Source: Erodium maritimum (taxonomy: Eukaryota > Streptophyta > Magnoliopsida > Geraniales > Geraniaceae). Taken from it: DNA of 64,000 nt. The notes beneath the pieces are model-generated. The model searched no databases. It was not told where the DNA came from and was given only the letters and a program-made list of their open reading frames with translations. Made by a program: the position numbers and the translations under genes. This document shows, piece by piece, positions 31,738 through 41,913 of this stretch (position 1 is the first letter of the stretch; each line of letters opens with the position of its first letter). The stretch covers positions 62,052,012-62,116,011 of the forward strand of contig OY997590.1 of the NCBI GenBank assembly GCA_963921825.1. Reading direction: 5' to 3'.

Positions 31738-32526
31738 ATTTTACTATTTTGAAAAACATAATAATGCTGTTTTGACATCTGCGAGATGGTACTTTCTACA
31801 CAATTGTTATGATCATCATTAAAGATTAAACCGACTCATATTTTAAAAAAAATAGATTATATGAATTAAGATCAAAGATTGAACATTGATCAACCTCGGA
31901 GAATGAATTGATAAATCAAGACGGACATCCAATCCGTATTTATGTGATACAAAGGCTAAAATATGAGAATCCATAGCTAGGTCTAGCTGGTGTTAAAGAA
32001 GAAGAAAAACATGAGAGATGAATAATGATAAATAGAAGCATGCATGGTGATGATAGAGCAACATAAGCATGCAGAAACAAACAAGACCCCTTCGCGTGCC
32101 AACATATCAGGGCCCAATTCATTCATAGATTTGGTTCATTTCCACAACAGTCAAGGGCTACTATCCCCTGTGATCTGGCTCACAGAAACACTACAAGTTT
32201 CCGAAACAAGAAACAGCCCAAACAATCTCGACCGTACACAACAAGTCTTTGATTTTTGTCATCCATTAATGTCTCACTGACCCACTTAGCTACTCCATCC
32301 TTGACTTCACCGAATCATGATTAATTCCTTTCCTCTTTTTTCTTTCTGCCGCTTCTTCTTGTTTTTTTTGGGTCACTACAAATTATCCAAACATGTAAAA
32401 ATTAAAGATAACTAAAAGTGATTAAGAACATGAACAGGAACAGAACTAAAGTGAGTCACCTTTGGCTTTGGATAGCTAATTATAGAAAATAAAATGAATT
32501 GGGTTAAAAGAATATATATACACATA
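31738..32526. other. intergenic stretch, no supported feature
   Basis: AT-rich unique-looking sequence. Open frames are short and lack domain signatures. It ends in TA-rich sequence that starts the element chain at 32527. Confidence 0.5.
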
Positions 32527-33445
32527 CACAGTATCGAATGAGGACCAGGTTTTTATTGTAAGAACTGCGGACGTACAGGAGAGCGATACGTAGCATGCAC
32601 GCGCACACAATTACTGTTCATGCGCACACATCTATTGTTCACACGTCCGATTGATGGGTCAAACCTGATCGATCGACTGATTAGTCTCGCCGATTGATGA
32701 GTTAAACCTGAGCGATCAGCTGATTAGTCATATACATGTGGTACTAGCACCCATGTATATGACGTACCAGCATTTTTGCATGTAATGTACCAGCACATGT
32801 GTATATGAAGTACCATCACTTGTGTACATATTGAATCGACAGAATTGAACTTGAGTTGGAGTTAATGTCAGAATTTGACAAAACCCTAGCATTTTTGGGT
32901 GGAAACGACCTTCCGAGCAAGATTCACTACTATGCCATGATGTACAATGTTTTTCGGCCGTCCGAGGTCATCTGGAGGGTCAAAATCGTACTTTTAGATT
33001 TTGGATTTTTTTTTTTGGTTTTCTGATTTCCTTATTCATATTAGGACTTTGGGATTACTTTTCTTAGGGTTTATGGTTTAGTTTTCTAAGGTTTAGAGTT
33101 TAGTTTTTAGGGTTTAAGGGTTTAGTTTTAGGGTTTATGGTTTAGTTTTTAGGGTTTATGGTTTAGTTTTTAGGGTTTAGGTTTTAGTTTAGGGTTCATA
33201 AACACGCGAGACTTTGATACATCAGTTTTTCTGAATTAATAAACATTTTACTAGCACTGTGTGCGTATTGTACAAGCACCACCACGGCCGATCGGGCAGC
33301 ACCAGGGCCGATCGGCCAACAACATGCGCGCGCTACCAGCAGCATGCATGCACGTTACCAACACGCGCACGCAATAATAACACATGTCGCCCTCCTATGC
33401 GTCCGCGGTTTGCACAATAAGCCTGGTTCTCACGTTATACCATCC
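32527..33445. mobile_element. H': TIR element in TA microsatellite
   Basis: Its inverted ends are roughly 70 bp: left GAGGACCAGGTTTTTATTG then GCGGACG; right, as reverse complement, GAGAACCAGGCTTATTGTG then GCGGACGC. It is bounded by TATATATA on the left and ATATATATAT on the right. The interior has GTACCAGCA(C/T) repeats, GATCGATC-rich sequence and a telomere-like array. There is no transposase. The organisation (TA-flanked, repeat-filled, non-coding) parallels H2, but the sequence differs. Confidence 0.6.
33060..33200 (+). repeat. degenerate telomere-like array
   Basis: Seven or more imperfect units of the type TTTTTAGGGTTTATGGTTTAG are built around TTTAGGG, the Arabidopsis-type telomere heptamer. 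The array lies inside H' and not at a chromosome end. Confidence 0.7.
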
Positions 33446-33455
33446 ATATATATAT

Positions 33456-34621
33456 GGGTTATTTACGATAAGGTACCCTAATGTTTCGTACACGAACGAT
33501 AAGGTACCCTTATGAATTTTTTGTCCGATAAGGTGCCCAAATGATTCGTCCACGAACGATTTGGTTAAAATTGGCATATTCCATTAGAAAACTAACGAAA
33601 TATTCCTCCAAATCAGACATGTGCAGTTAAGTGGGGTGTGAAATGACGATTTTACCCTTTCTTATTTTAAGCTTATAAATTTGATACACAAAATTACCAT
33701 TATACCATTAATTATATAATACAATAAAAATATAATAATAAATAAATTTAAACTTTTTTAAAATTAAAAATTTTAAAGTAATAATAAAAAAAGTTTAAAA
33801 TTTTAAAAATATTTAAAAATACAAAATATAAAATATTAAAAAACAAAATATTAAATAAAAAATATTAAAATATTAAAATATTAAAAATAAAATATTAAAA
33901 TATTAAAAATAATAAAATAAAATATTAAAATTATTAAAATAATAAAAACAATAAAATAATTAAAATAATAAAATAAAATATTAAAATAATAAAAAATAAA
34001 AATAAAAATAAAAATATTAAAACAATAAAAACAATAATATTAAATATTAAAATAAAAAATATTAAATAAAATTAAATAAAAAAAATAAAACTGATTTTTG
34101 CAAATAAAAACTGATTTTTGAAAATAAAAACTGATTTTGAAAATAAAAACTGATTTTTAAAAAAACAAAAACTGATTTTTAAAAATAAAATCTGATTTTT
34201 TAATATACAAAAAAACTAATTATTTAAAAATAAAAATTGACTTTTGAATATAAAAATCTGATTTAAAAAAAAATAAAAACTGATTTTTGAAAATAAAAAC
34301 CAAATTCAGTTTTTAAAAAATATAACTTTTAAAAAATATATAATTTATTTATTTTATTTTGGAAATTAAAAGTAATTAGAAAATATAAATTAAAGAAAAA
34401 TAATAACTGAGGGTATAATGATCTTTTCACTCTTAAGGCAAAAGTCAACTGAAATGTCAAAGGGCAAAATAGTCATTCTACATAATTATGTTAGTTTTTT
34501 AACAGCATTAACCCAAATCGTTCGTGGACGAATCATTTGGGTACCTGATCGGCCAAAAAATTCTTAAGGGTACCTAATCGTTCGTGGACGAAACATTAGG
34601 GTACCTTATCGTAAATAACCC
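33456..34621. mobile_element. M3: Mutator-like TIR element in TA microsatellite
   Basis: The ends are GGGTTATTTACGATAAGGTA and its inverse at 34621, with near-perfect inverted similarity for about 100 bp, including ACGAACGAT and GGTACCC units. The flanks TATATATAT (33447-33455 and 34622-34630) could be a 9-bp TSD but lie in a microsatellite, so they carry little weight. The interior is extremely AT-rich, with AATATTAAAA units (33700-34070) and eight or more AAAACTGATTTTTGAAAATA units (34085-34310). It is non-coding. Confidence 0.72.
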
Positions 34622-35198
34622 TATATATATAGGGGGCTATCAAATACAAACCTAATTTCGGGTCAGAACGTAGAACTAATCTACACCATCCAATATTATT
34701 CCAATCTTTGAATATCCATAAATGTTTTTCCACTAAGTTTATTATTTTGATGTTTTCCGTTTTGTTTCTACTCCGATTTAATTTTTTCTTGCGCCAATAT
34801 TTTCTTTTTCCAAGACCTATCTATCAAGTAGCATATTGAATATGTTTTGAAGCAAGAAAAAAACGATTTACTCAAACAAAAAAAGAAACGAAATTAATGT
34901 ATGTTTTGTAATTTTCAGTTGTATGGGTACGCTAAACTTAATGTATGTTGATGTTGCAAAGTGAAAAGTTATGGGTAGTAAAGTGATGAGTTAGTTTGTA
35001 TGTTTACGCCATGTATTTTGTAAATCACATTATACCAGTTTTATAGAAGCTAAACTCAATGTATGTTCTTGCCATTTTCATTTGTATGTGTAGGCTAAAC
35101 TTAATGTATGTTCTTATGTTTCGCAAATGCATATGTGTAAGCTAAACTTAATGTACGTTCTTGCCGTTTTCATTTGTATGTGTACGATGAACTGAATG

Positions 35199-37885
35199 TG
35201 TCACGCCCCAAATCCGGTTTTGACCGGACTCGAGACGTGAACTAGGAAAACAATAAAAGAAATAATAAAAGTAAATTTAAACGAAATTAAATTCCAAATT
35301 TTAGTTCCAAAATACAACTACAAAAGTTAAGAGTCAAACGCTCAATCCATCTAAGTAACGGAAACATAGTTTGATACGAAAAAAAGGGAAGTACGTCTCT
35401 AATACATATAACCACCCGGATCCTCAAGGAGCTCCTGAGCCCTGAGAAAACCTATAGGTCTACTCATCAACGAAACCTGTAAAAACAATAAACACGAAAG
35501 GGGGTGAGCTTATGCTCAGTAGGAAAAAGTAGTAAAGGGAAAAGGACTCTCGCTTCGTCACCAAAATTTCTCGATTAGTCTGATTACCAAAAGACAACAC
35601 GATTAGAGATCAACATGAATGAAACACGTAGCATCGGGGTGAAACAAGTCTTCCCGGAACACGTAGCATCGGGGTGAAACAAGTCTTCCCGGAACACGTA
35701 GCATCGGGGTGAAACAACAATATAAACATATCGGACCGGCATACCCCCTCGGTCGGATATCTTCCCGGAAACACCCTCGGGGAAAGTAAACAACAATGAC
35801 ACACAATACCAAACAAAACCCAATGCAACGAACTCATGTCATCAACCAACTTACCGACACAACTTACCAAACACGTCCCATCGGTCTATCATTCACCCGA
35901 TCACATCACAAGGTACAATCTTATCACATTCAACACATTCACTCAAACAATCATGTCACGAACAAACATTTATATCACAATCATCACATTCAAATCGTTT
36001 AATACGACTCTTATAATAAGCAAAGAATGGAACATGCATCGACATTTGAGGACTAGAGATCACACTCCAACACAACCACAATCAATCCTAAGGCTCGACA
36101 TGGCCATTCTACCAGCACGACAATTTCCCATAACTGAAAGCTGTTATTTTAGTGAATCACATCCTATATGCAAACTAAGACTCTTCCGGTTATTATCGTA
36201 ATTGAAATCGGTTATTCTAGTGAATCACATCGTATATGCAAACTAGGACCTTTCCGGTTATTATCATCCTATATGCATACTATTAACATTCATTAATTAA
36301 AAGCGAAGATTTACTACTCTTCCCTACCTCAAAAGCAATCAAATCCAGCAGCGGATGACCTGGCTAGCTTTCTCCTCGTCACTTCACGGGGTCCAAAAAT
36401 ATCCTCCTCCGCCAAGCTCGGGTCCAAGGTCTAAGATTACAAGCAATACAAGACTTAATGCTAATTCAAGTGTGGATTAAAGAGGGAAATACCCAAACTA
36501 ATCCCAATTGCTCAACTTGGCAAAATGGGCTCGGAAGACCCATTTTGCCCGGAATTGGGAAAACGTCCCTCGGGACTCCGAAAATTTCCCTTTTCGTTTC
36601 TAACAATCCTAATTAGGTTTACTTGTTCCAACGCACTTGACGAAAACCAATTCCGGGGTCCGAGCCTTCCCAATTTCGCAATTAAGGTTTCTAATCACTT
36701 TTTCCGAAATTTCAAGAATCACGTCCATAATTCGTTCCATGTGTGAAAACATCGTCCCGGGGGTAATCCACGACCGTACCATTTACGAAACCACAAAAAC
36801 CCGCCCATGTGGGCCCCACGGCCACACATGGCCGTGTGTGGCCAAACCGGGCCGACCGGTCACGGTTCATGGGTGGCCGAACCATAGCCGGTCCCTTCCA
36901 AGGGTGGCCGACCCATGGCCGGTCATTTCCCTCCCCGGGGGCAGGATTCCGTCCACCGGCCGAAGCTCCAGCGAGCCTCCGGTCGCCAGAAAAATTTCTA
37001 AATTTCTCCAACAAGATCCTAACTAGTTCTAGGTTCTCCAAATCACCATTTTTAAGCTTTAGCACTTCAATTTCCACTTCAAATCATCCAAAGTTTCAAG
37101 ACCCAAGTGGGTTTCATCAAAAACTACTCAAACCAAGTTATTTCCATCATCCAACTCCACTTCTTCTTCACAAAACAACACTTAAACCTTCCAATACCCA
37201 AAACCCACTAGTTCAAGTCATCTCTACTCAAACTCACAACATCAAATTCATCAAATGAGGAAATAAAGCATAGCAACCTTTAGGAAATGAAGAGATGAAG
37301 AAGATAAAGTAAATTTGAGAAGATTTGGTCTAGAATTGGCCAAAAAGGAGCTTCCTTTCTCTTTCTTTTTCTTCTTCAAGCTTCAAGGAGCTTCAATGGA
37401 GTTTTTTCACACTCTCTCTCTTTAGCTATAGGTTCGGCCAACATGAGGAAATGAGCAGAAAATTAGCTCCATGTGGTCTTATCCTCTAAGTGGAAAAGTC
37501 CATTTCGTCCTTTAGCCCATCTCTCTCTATTTTGTCCTTATGTGGGAACCATTTGATCTTTTAACCCACCTTTCTTCCCCTCCAAGCTAACATGGACATG
37601 TGTCCATGTGGGGACCTCTCCTGCCCCAAAATATCTCAGCTCTTATTATTTTATTCGTTAATAATCCAAAATCGACCTAGTTTGACCCGGGTTTGACTTT
37701 TTCACAATTATAGTCATTTGAAAGGAAACGGCCCAATTAAGCTAACCGTAACGACGACTAAGCTTTTTGGGCCCCGGAAAGGTCCTGAATGACTCCCGGA
37801 GTCATCGGTTGACTTTTCCGACAAAAAGTTAACTTTCGCCAAAAACCTCCGGTTCGACCGGGATCGACCGGAGGTGGTTCTTACA
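35199..37885 (+). repeat. L1: solo LTR (gypsy type), 2,687 bp
   Basis: It runs TGTCACGCCCC...GGTTCTTACA and is flanked by a perfect 5-bp TSD, GAATG (35194-35198 and 37886-37890). No primer binding site, gag-pol or second LTR is found, so it is a solo LTR left by unequal recombination. It splits H2. Frames inside (36637-37258, for example) show no known domain. This is the best-defined copy of the family; L2 and L3 are damaged. Confidence 0.88.
35623..35717 (+). repeat. 35-bp tandem repeat in L1
   Basis: Almost three perfect copies of a 35-bp unit with core ACGTAGCATCGGGGTGAAAC. L2 and L3 carry different tandem repeats at a comparable place in the LTR. Confidence 0.9.
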
Positions 37886-38357
37886 GAATGTATGTTTTTA
37901 CCATTTTCATCTGTATGTGTAAGCTAACCTTAATGTATGTTTTTGCAAACACATTTGTACGTGTACTACCCATAACTTTTCACTTTACAACATGTGTACT
38001 ACCCATAACTTTTCACTTTACAACATAAACATACATTAAGTTTAGCGTACACATACAACTGAAAATTACAAAACATACATTACGTTTGTTTCCTTTTTTT
38101 TGTTTGAGTACATCGTTTTTTTCCTTGCTTCAAAACATATTCAATATGGTACTTGATAGATAGGTCTTAAAAAAAGAAAAATATTGGCGAAAAAAAATTA
38201 AATCGGAGTTGAAACGAAGCGGGATAGAACAAATAATAAACTTGGTGGAAAAAATTAAATTCGGAAATACAATCTCCTCCATCCAAAAAAATGATTTCAA
38301 AGGATGATATTAGTTCTACGTTCTGACCAAGTTGTGTGGTTTGCACCTGATAGTTAT

Positions 38358-38360
<3 letters not shown>

Positions 38361-38389
<29 letters not shown>
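38361..38389. repeat. (AT)n microsatellite
   Basis: An uninterrupted AT dinucleotide run at the right edge of H2. Confidence 0.95.
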
Positions 38390-38391
<2 letters not shown>

Positions 38392-38879
38392 TCATGAGTG
38401 CATTAGGTGTTATAATGTGAATGTGGGAATTGAGAATGTCGTAAATACGGTTTGAAGAAATAACATTTTTAGTTCAAGGTGAATATCCAAAAACAAAAAA
38501 ATTCTCGACCATTATTTTTGTAAATTGGAATGTTATTTTTTTGTTAAATTAGGATGATGTTTTTATTAGAGGATAAACTCAACTAAAAGCTCAAGCTGAT
38601 AGTTGAATGCCCAATTATAATTATATTCTAACACACGCCCTCACGCTCACGGATAAACTTGTTTATGGGTTGGAAGATGAATTAGTGTGAAGAGAAGATA
38701 AACTCATTGAGAACAGAGATATAAAGGCTGGCCCATTATGACAATTTTGATACATTAAGAGAAATTAGAAACTTTTGTAGAGAGTGGGTTCGAACCCTTA
38801 GAGAACCAGCTCAACTAAAAGTTCAAGCTGATAATTGAAAACTCAATCATTGTTATATTCTAACGTATTTCTTAAACAA
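38390..38879. other. spacer with a 55-bp direct repeat
   Basis: No gene is seen. CTCAACTAAAAGCTCAAGCT and its continuation (from about 38578) recur near 38810 in the same orientation with some changes. This could be the terminal parts of a small decayed retroelement. Confidence 0.5.
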
Positions 38880-38892
38880 CATTTTCGATTTT

Positions 38893-39684
38893 TTTTGAAA
38901 CGGGAAAGAAGTAGTATTACGATAAAATCGTGCTTACAATGAGGAACATAACTGTCCCGGACACCAGTTTTTGTCCCAACCGGCCGTAGCCCGTCGGGCA
39001 CATATGGTTCCATACATGTAGTCCGCTTTGATTCGCGGATCCGAACTTAGGATTTCTTCGATCCAACGTTACAAAAAAATAGTAAACCAAATTCCTAAAC
39101 TTATTTAGCCACATGATTATTCGAACTAAAACAGTGAAACCTACTGGGAATTTGTCTTTAGTGCAGAATTCCCGAGATCTCCCTGCTGTAAAAACTTTTT
39201 CGGGGTTGAAAGTCCCGAAGTTGGGTGCCTGTGAAGTAGGTCCCGAACTCCCGTTCTTCCTCCCGGATCCCAGATCCATCTAGGAAGCAGGCCCACGCCG
39301 GCGAGGGGTGACCCTGTGACGGTAGGCCGCTGCGGATGAGATACGGCGCGTGGAGCCCGTAATCCGTTGAACGGCGGGGGGGCCACGGTGGCTACTGGCT
39401 CGAAGGCGGGGCCACGGTGGCTACTGCCATGATGTGCAGGAACGGTAGCGCGAGTCGAGGGAGAGACCGTGGAGCAGCTTGAACAAAAAAATAAAACCCA
39501 TAAAAATGGGTAGAATGGAACCATAAATGGTTGTGTGGAGCGCCTTCAAAGGATTCCATGGTGGAGCAAAGGAGGTAGAGACTTTAATGGTGGAGAGGAA
39601 GGGGAAGGGGGAGGGGGGGGGGGGGGGGGGGGGGGGGAAGAGGCTGCGCAGAGCAGCCCCCTGCCCTAGGGTTTTTTGAGTTCC
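38893..39684 (-). mobile_element. A5: short LINE derivative
   Basis: The perfect 13-bp TSD CATTTTCGATTTT lies at 38880-38892 and 39685-39697. On the minus strand it opens with GGGAACTCAAAAAACCCTAG and ends in TTTC plus an A run. It shares GGATCTGGGATCCGGGAGG and AATAAGTTTAGGAATTTGG with A2. The terminal module is recognisable but diverged (GTGCCCGACGGGCTACGGCC). The frames carry no recognised domain. Confidence 0.8.
39613..39637 (+). repeat. G25 homopolymer
   Basis: Twenty-five consecutive G within the 5' part of A5 (a C run on the element's sense strand). It is either an expanded tract or an assembly/sequencing artefact. Confidence 0.9.
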
Positions 39685-39708
39685 CATTTTCGATTTTCTT
39701 AAACTAGG

Positions 39709-41062
39709 AGGTGAAATCGGCTACAAACCACTCTTAACCTAAAAACTAGAGAACCAATCCTAGCCACACACACCTAACATCCAACATTCCCCATGATGCC
39801 ACATCACCACCCCAATTTCACCCAAACTCATGCCACTTTCATCATTTCTCACACAAGCAAGGGCATAATTGTAAAAGCATGGTGCCATGTGGACAAGTGT
39901 CCATTTTTTCTTCACCAATTTAATATTTCCGATTTGTTTGAACTCCGATTAGCTTCAAACTTGCGCCAATATTTTTATTTTTTCAAGGGCTTTAAATCAA
40001 GATCAATCATGAATATATTTTGAAGCAAAAAAATAAAAAGGTATATCGGAGTGATAAAAAAATGTTGAGTGTTGATAAATCTTCACTAATAAATGTTTTA
40101 TATCGGAGGTATCAAACTAGTGCTAAATGTTGATAAAAACATGTACTGAGATGATAAAAATCATGTTCAATTTTGATAATAAGTGTGATAAACTAGAGTT
40201 TAGCGTTGATAAAAAAACATGTGATGGGGTGATAAAAACACATGTAATTTAACGATAACATAGTGTTTAGTGTTGATAAAACTGGTGTTCATAAAAAGCA
40301 CGTGATGAGATGATAAAAATCATGATCAGTTTTGGAGAATGAGGTGATAAAACCAGTGTAGAGTGTTGATAAAACCAGTGTAAAGTGTTGATAAAACCAG
40401 AGCAAAGTGTTGATAAAACCAGAGCAAAGTGTTGATAAAAATTAGCCAGATATAATTTCTTTAAAAACCAGCCCCGAAGTTAAAAAAAAATTTGTGCTTC
40501 AAAAAAAGCATGTGATGGAGATGATAAAACACACGTAATTGAATGATAAACCTAGTGTTTAGTGTTGATAAAACTAGTGTTCATAAAAAGCACGCGATGA
40601 GGTGATAAAATCATGATCAGTTTTGGAAAATGAGGTGATAAAACCAGTGTAAAGTGTTGATAAAACCAGTGTAAACGTGTCGATAAATCCAGAGCAAATG
40701 GTTGATAAAAATTACCCAGATTTTTTTTTTAAAAAAAAATCAACACCGAAATAATTTTTTTTTCCCGTGCTTCAAAATATATTCATGACTGATATTGATT
40801 TAAAGCCCTTAAAAAAACGAAACTAATGGCGCAAGTTTGAAGCCAATCGGAGTTCAAACGAAGCGGGAAAAATTAAATTAGTGAATTGATTAAAAAAAAT
40901 ATTATAGTTTTACTAAAAAGCCCTTACCACTTATTAAAAAATGTTATTTTTTTTTGCAGTCAACTACTCAATTGCATCTCATCCATCCATTCTTAAAATG
41001 GATGGCTTAGATTGATTCTCTAGTTTTTAGGTTAAGACATGATTTGTATTTGATTTCTCCTC
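39709..41062. mobile_element. H3: foldback element with one shortened arm
   Basis: The ends are GAGGTGAAATCGGCTACAAA and (reverse complement) GAGGAGAAATCAAATACAAA. The left arm is about 310 bp and reaches the TTTTGAAGCA signature at 40020. The right arm is about 1 kb and matches the H1 right arm nearly base for base, with the GTTGATAAAACCAGTGTAAA arrays. M2 and the MITE are absent, so H3 shows the empty state of H1. It lies directly upstream of the neprosin gene promoter. Confidence 0.75.
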
Positions 41063-41913
41063 ATAAACAAGATACACATATTTACATAAGAAGGATTCAC
41101 ACTTTTTTAGGTCTATATATATTGAAAAAGGAGAAAGGTAAAGCAAAGAACAATAGAAACCCAGAAGTGAAGCAGAATGCAAGTTTAAACGCATTCATTC
41201 CCATCACCCAAAGTAAAGAACATCCCAACAAGATATCACTCATTATATATATGTACCCATTTGCCCCCTCTATTTTCCAGCAACACAAAAGCTAAAGTTT
41301 CAGTCTTTGTATTGGAGACTGGAAACAGACTCTCTCTCTCTCTCTCCCCTTCTCTCTCTAAAAACCTTTTTTGTTTCTGGGTCCAAAAAGAGGAATGTTA
41401 GAATAATGAAAGTGTAATAGCATGATTTCATCACTACCCATTGGTGTACTAGTTATTTCTCCACATGCCCAAAACTATGAGCAAACCCATTTGTGATTTT
41501 CTGTAATTAAATAATCACAGTTGAGTTGGTGCTTCTTCTTCTTCTCCTCTGTCTCAAAGTCCAACCCCAAGGTGCTTGTCTGCTCTCATTACCAAGGTTT
41601 CATTTATTTATTATCACTACTACACCATTACAACAAGGAAATAGAGCCTCACCTTCATTTGTTTATTGTTTTGGGGCTCTCTCAGTATCTCGGAAATGCA
41701 CAAGTATTGAATTTGAGTGCTGCAAGAAGAAGGAGAAGATTTGGGCTGTGGATTATTCTTCTTGTGCAACTTGTTCTGTGGACAAAAGCAAGGAACCAAT
41801 GGTCCTCTTTTGATCACATTCGCTGCTGAAGAAGACAACACCTCCACCACCAATGTACCCAACCACAATATACAGATTTGTCGAAGCCTTCAGTACGAGG
41901 GAGTTTCTTAAAC
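41063..41913 (+). promoter_or_regulatory. likely promoter and 5' UTR of the neprosin gene
   Basis: TATATATAT at 41244-41252 is a plausible TATA box. A CT microsatellite (41331-41360, interrupted by CCCC), typical of plant 5' UTRs, follows about 80 bp later. The 5' UTR would then be about 600 bp, possibly with an unseen intron. Small upstream frames (41521-41829, 41526-41813) have no domain signature and are not called as genes. Confidence 0.45.

Larger units (their letters stand above)
34632..38360. mobile_element. H2: foldback element in TA microsatellite, split by a solo LTR
   Basis: The left end (GGGGGCTATCAAATACAAAC) and right end (reverse complement AGGATAACTATCAGGTGCAA) are inverted, and both lead into GTCAGAACGTAGAACTAAT. 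Further in, both arms contain the H signature (AACTCCGATTTAA or its inverse, CTTGCGCCAATATT, TTTTGAAGCAAGAAAAAA), then arrays of AAACTTAATGTATGTT units. Each end abuts TA microsatellite: 34622-34631 on the left and (AT)n at 38361-38389 on the right. Without the LTR at 35199-37885 it is about 1.04 kb. Confidence 0.75.

Noticed and set aside
31940-32280. Small frames near 32 kb
   Set aside because: No family resemblance and no codon pattern; treated as intergenic.
33060-33200. A true chromosome-end telomere
   Set aside because: The units are degenerate, short and inside an element, with unique DNA on both sides.
36637-37258. Overlapping frames of 120-150 codons inside L1
   Set aside because: They lie inside a solo LTR with clear TSD and show no domain; open by composition.
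41521-41829. Leader-like frame rich in Leu upstream of the neprosin gene
   Set aside because: It sits in the likely 5' UTR, overlaps other frames and does not join the downstream exons.
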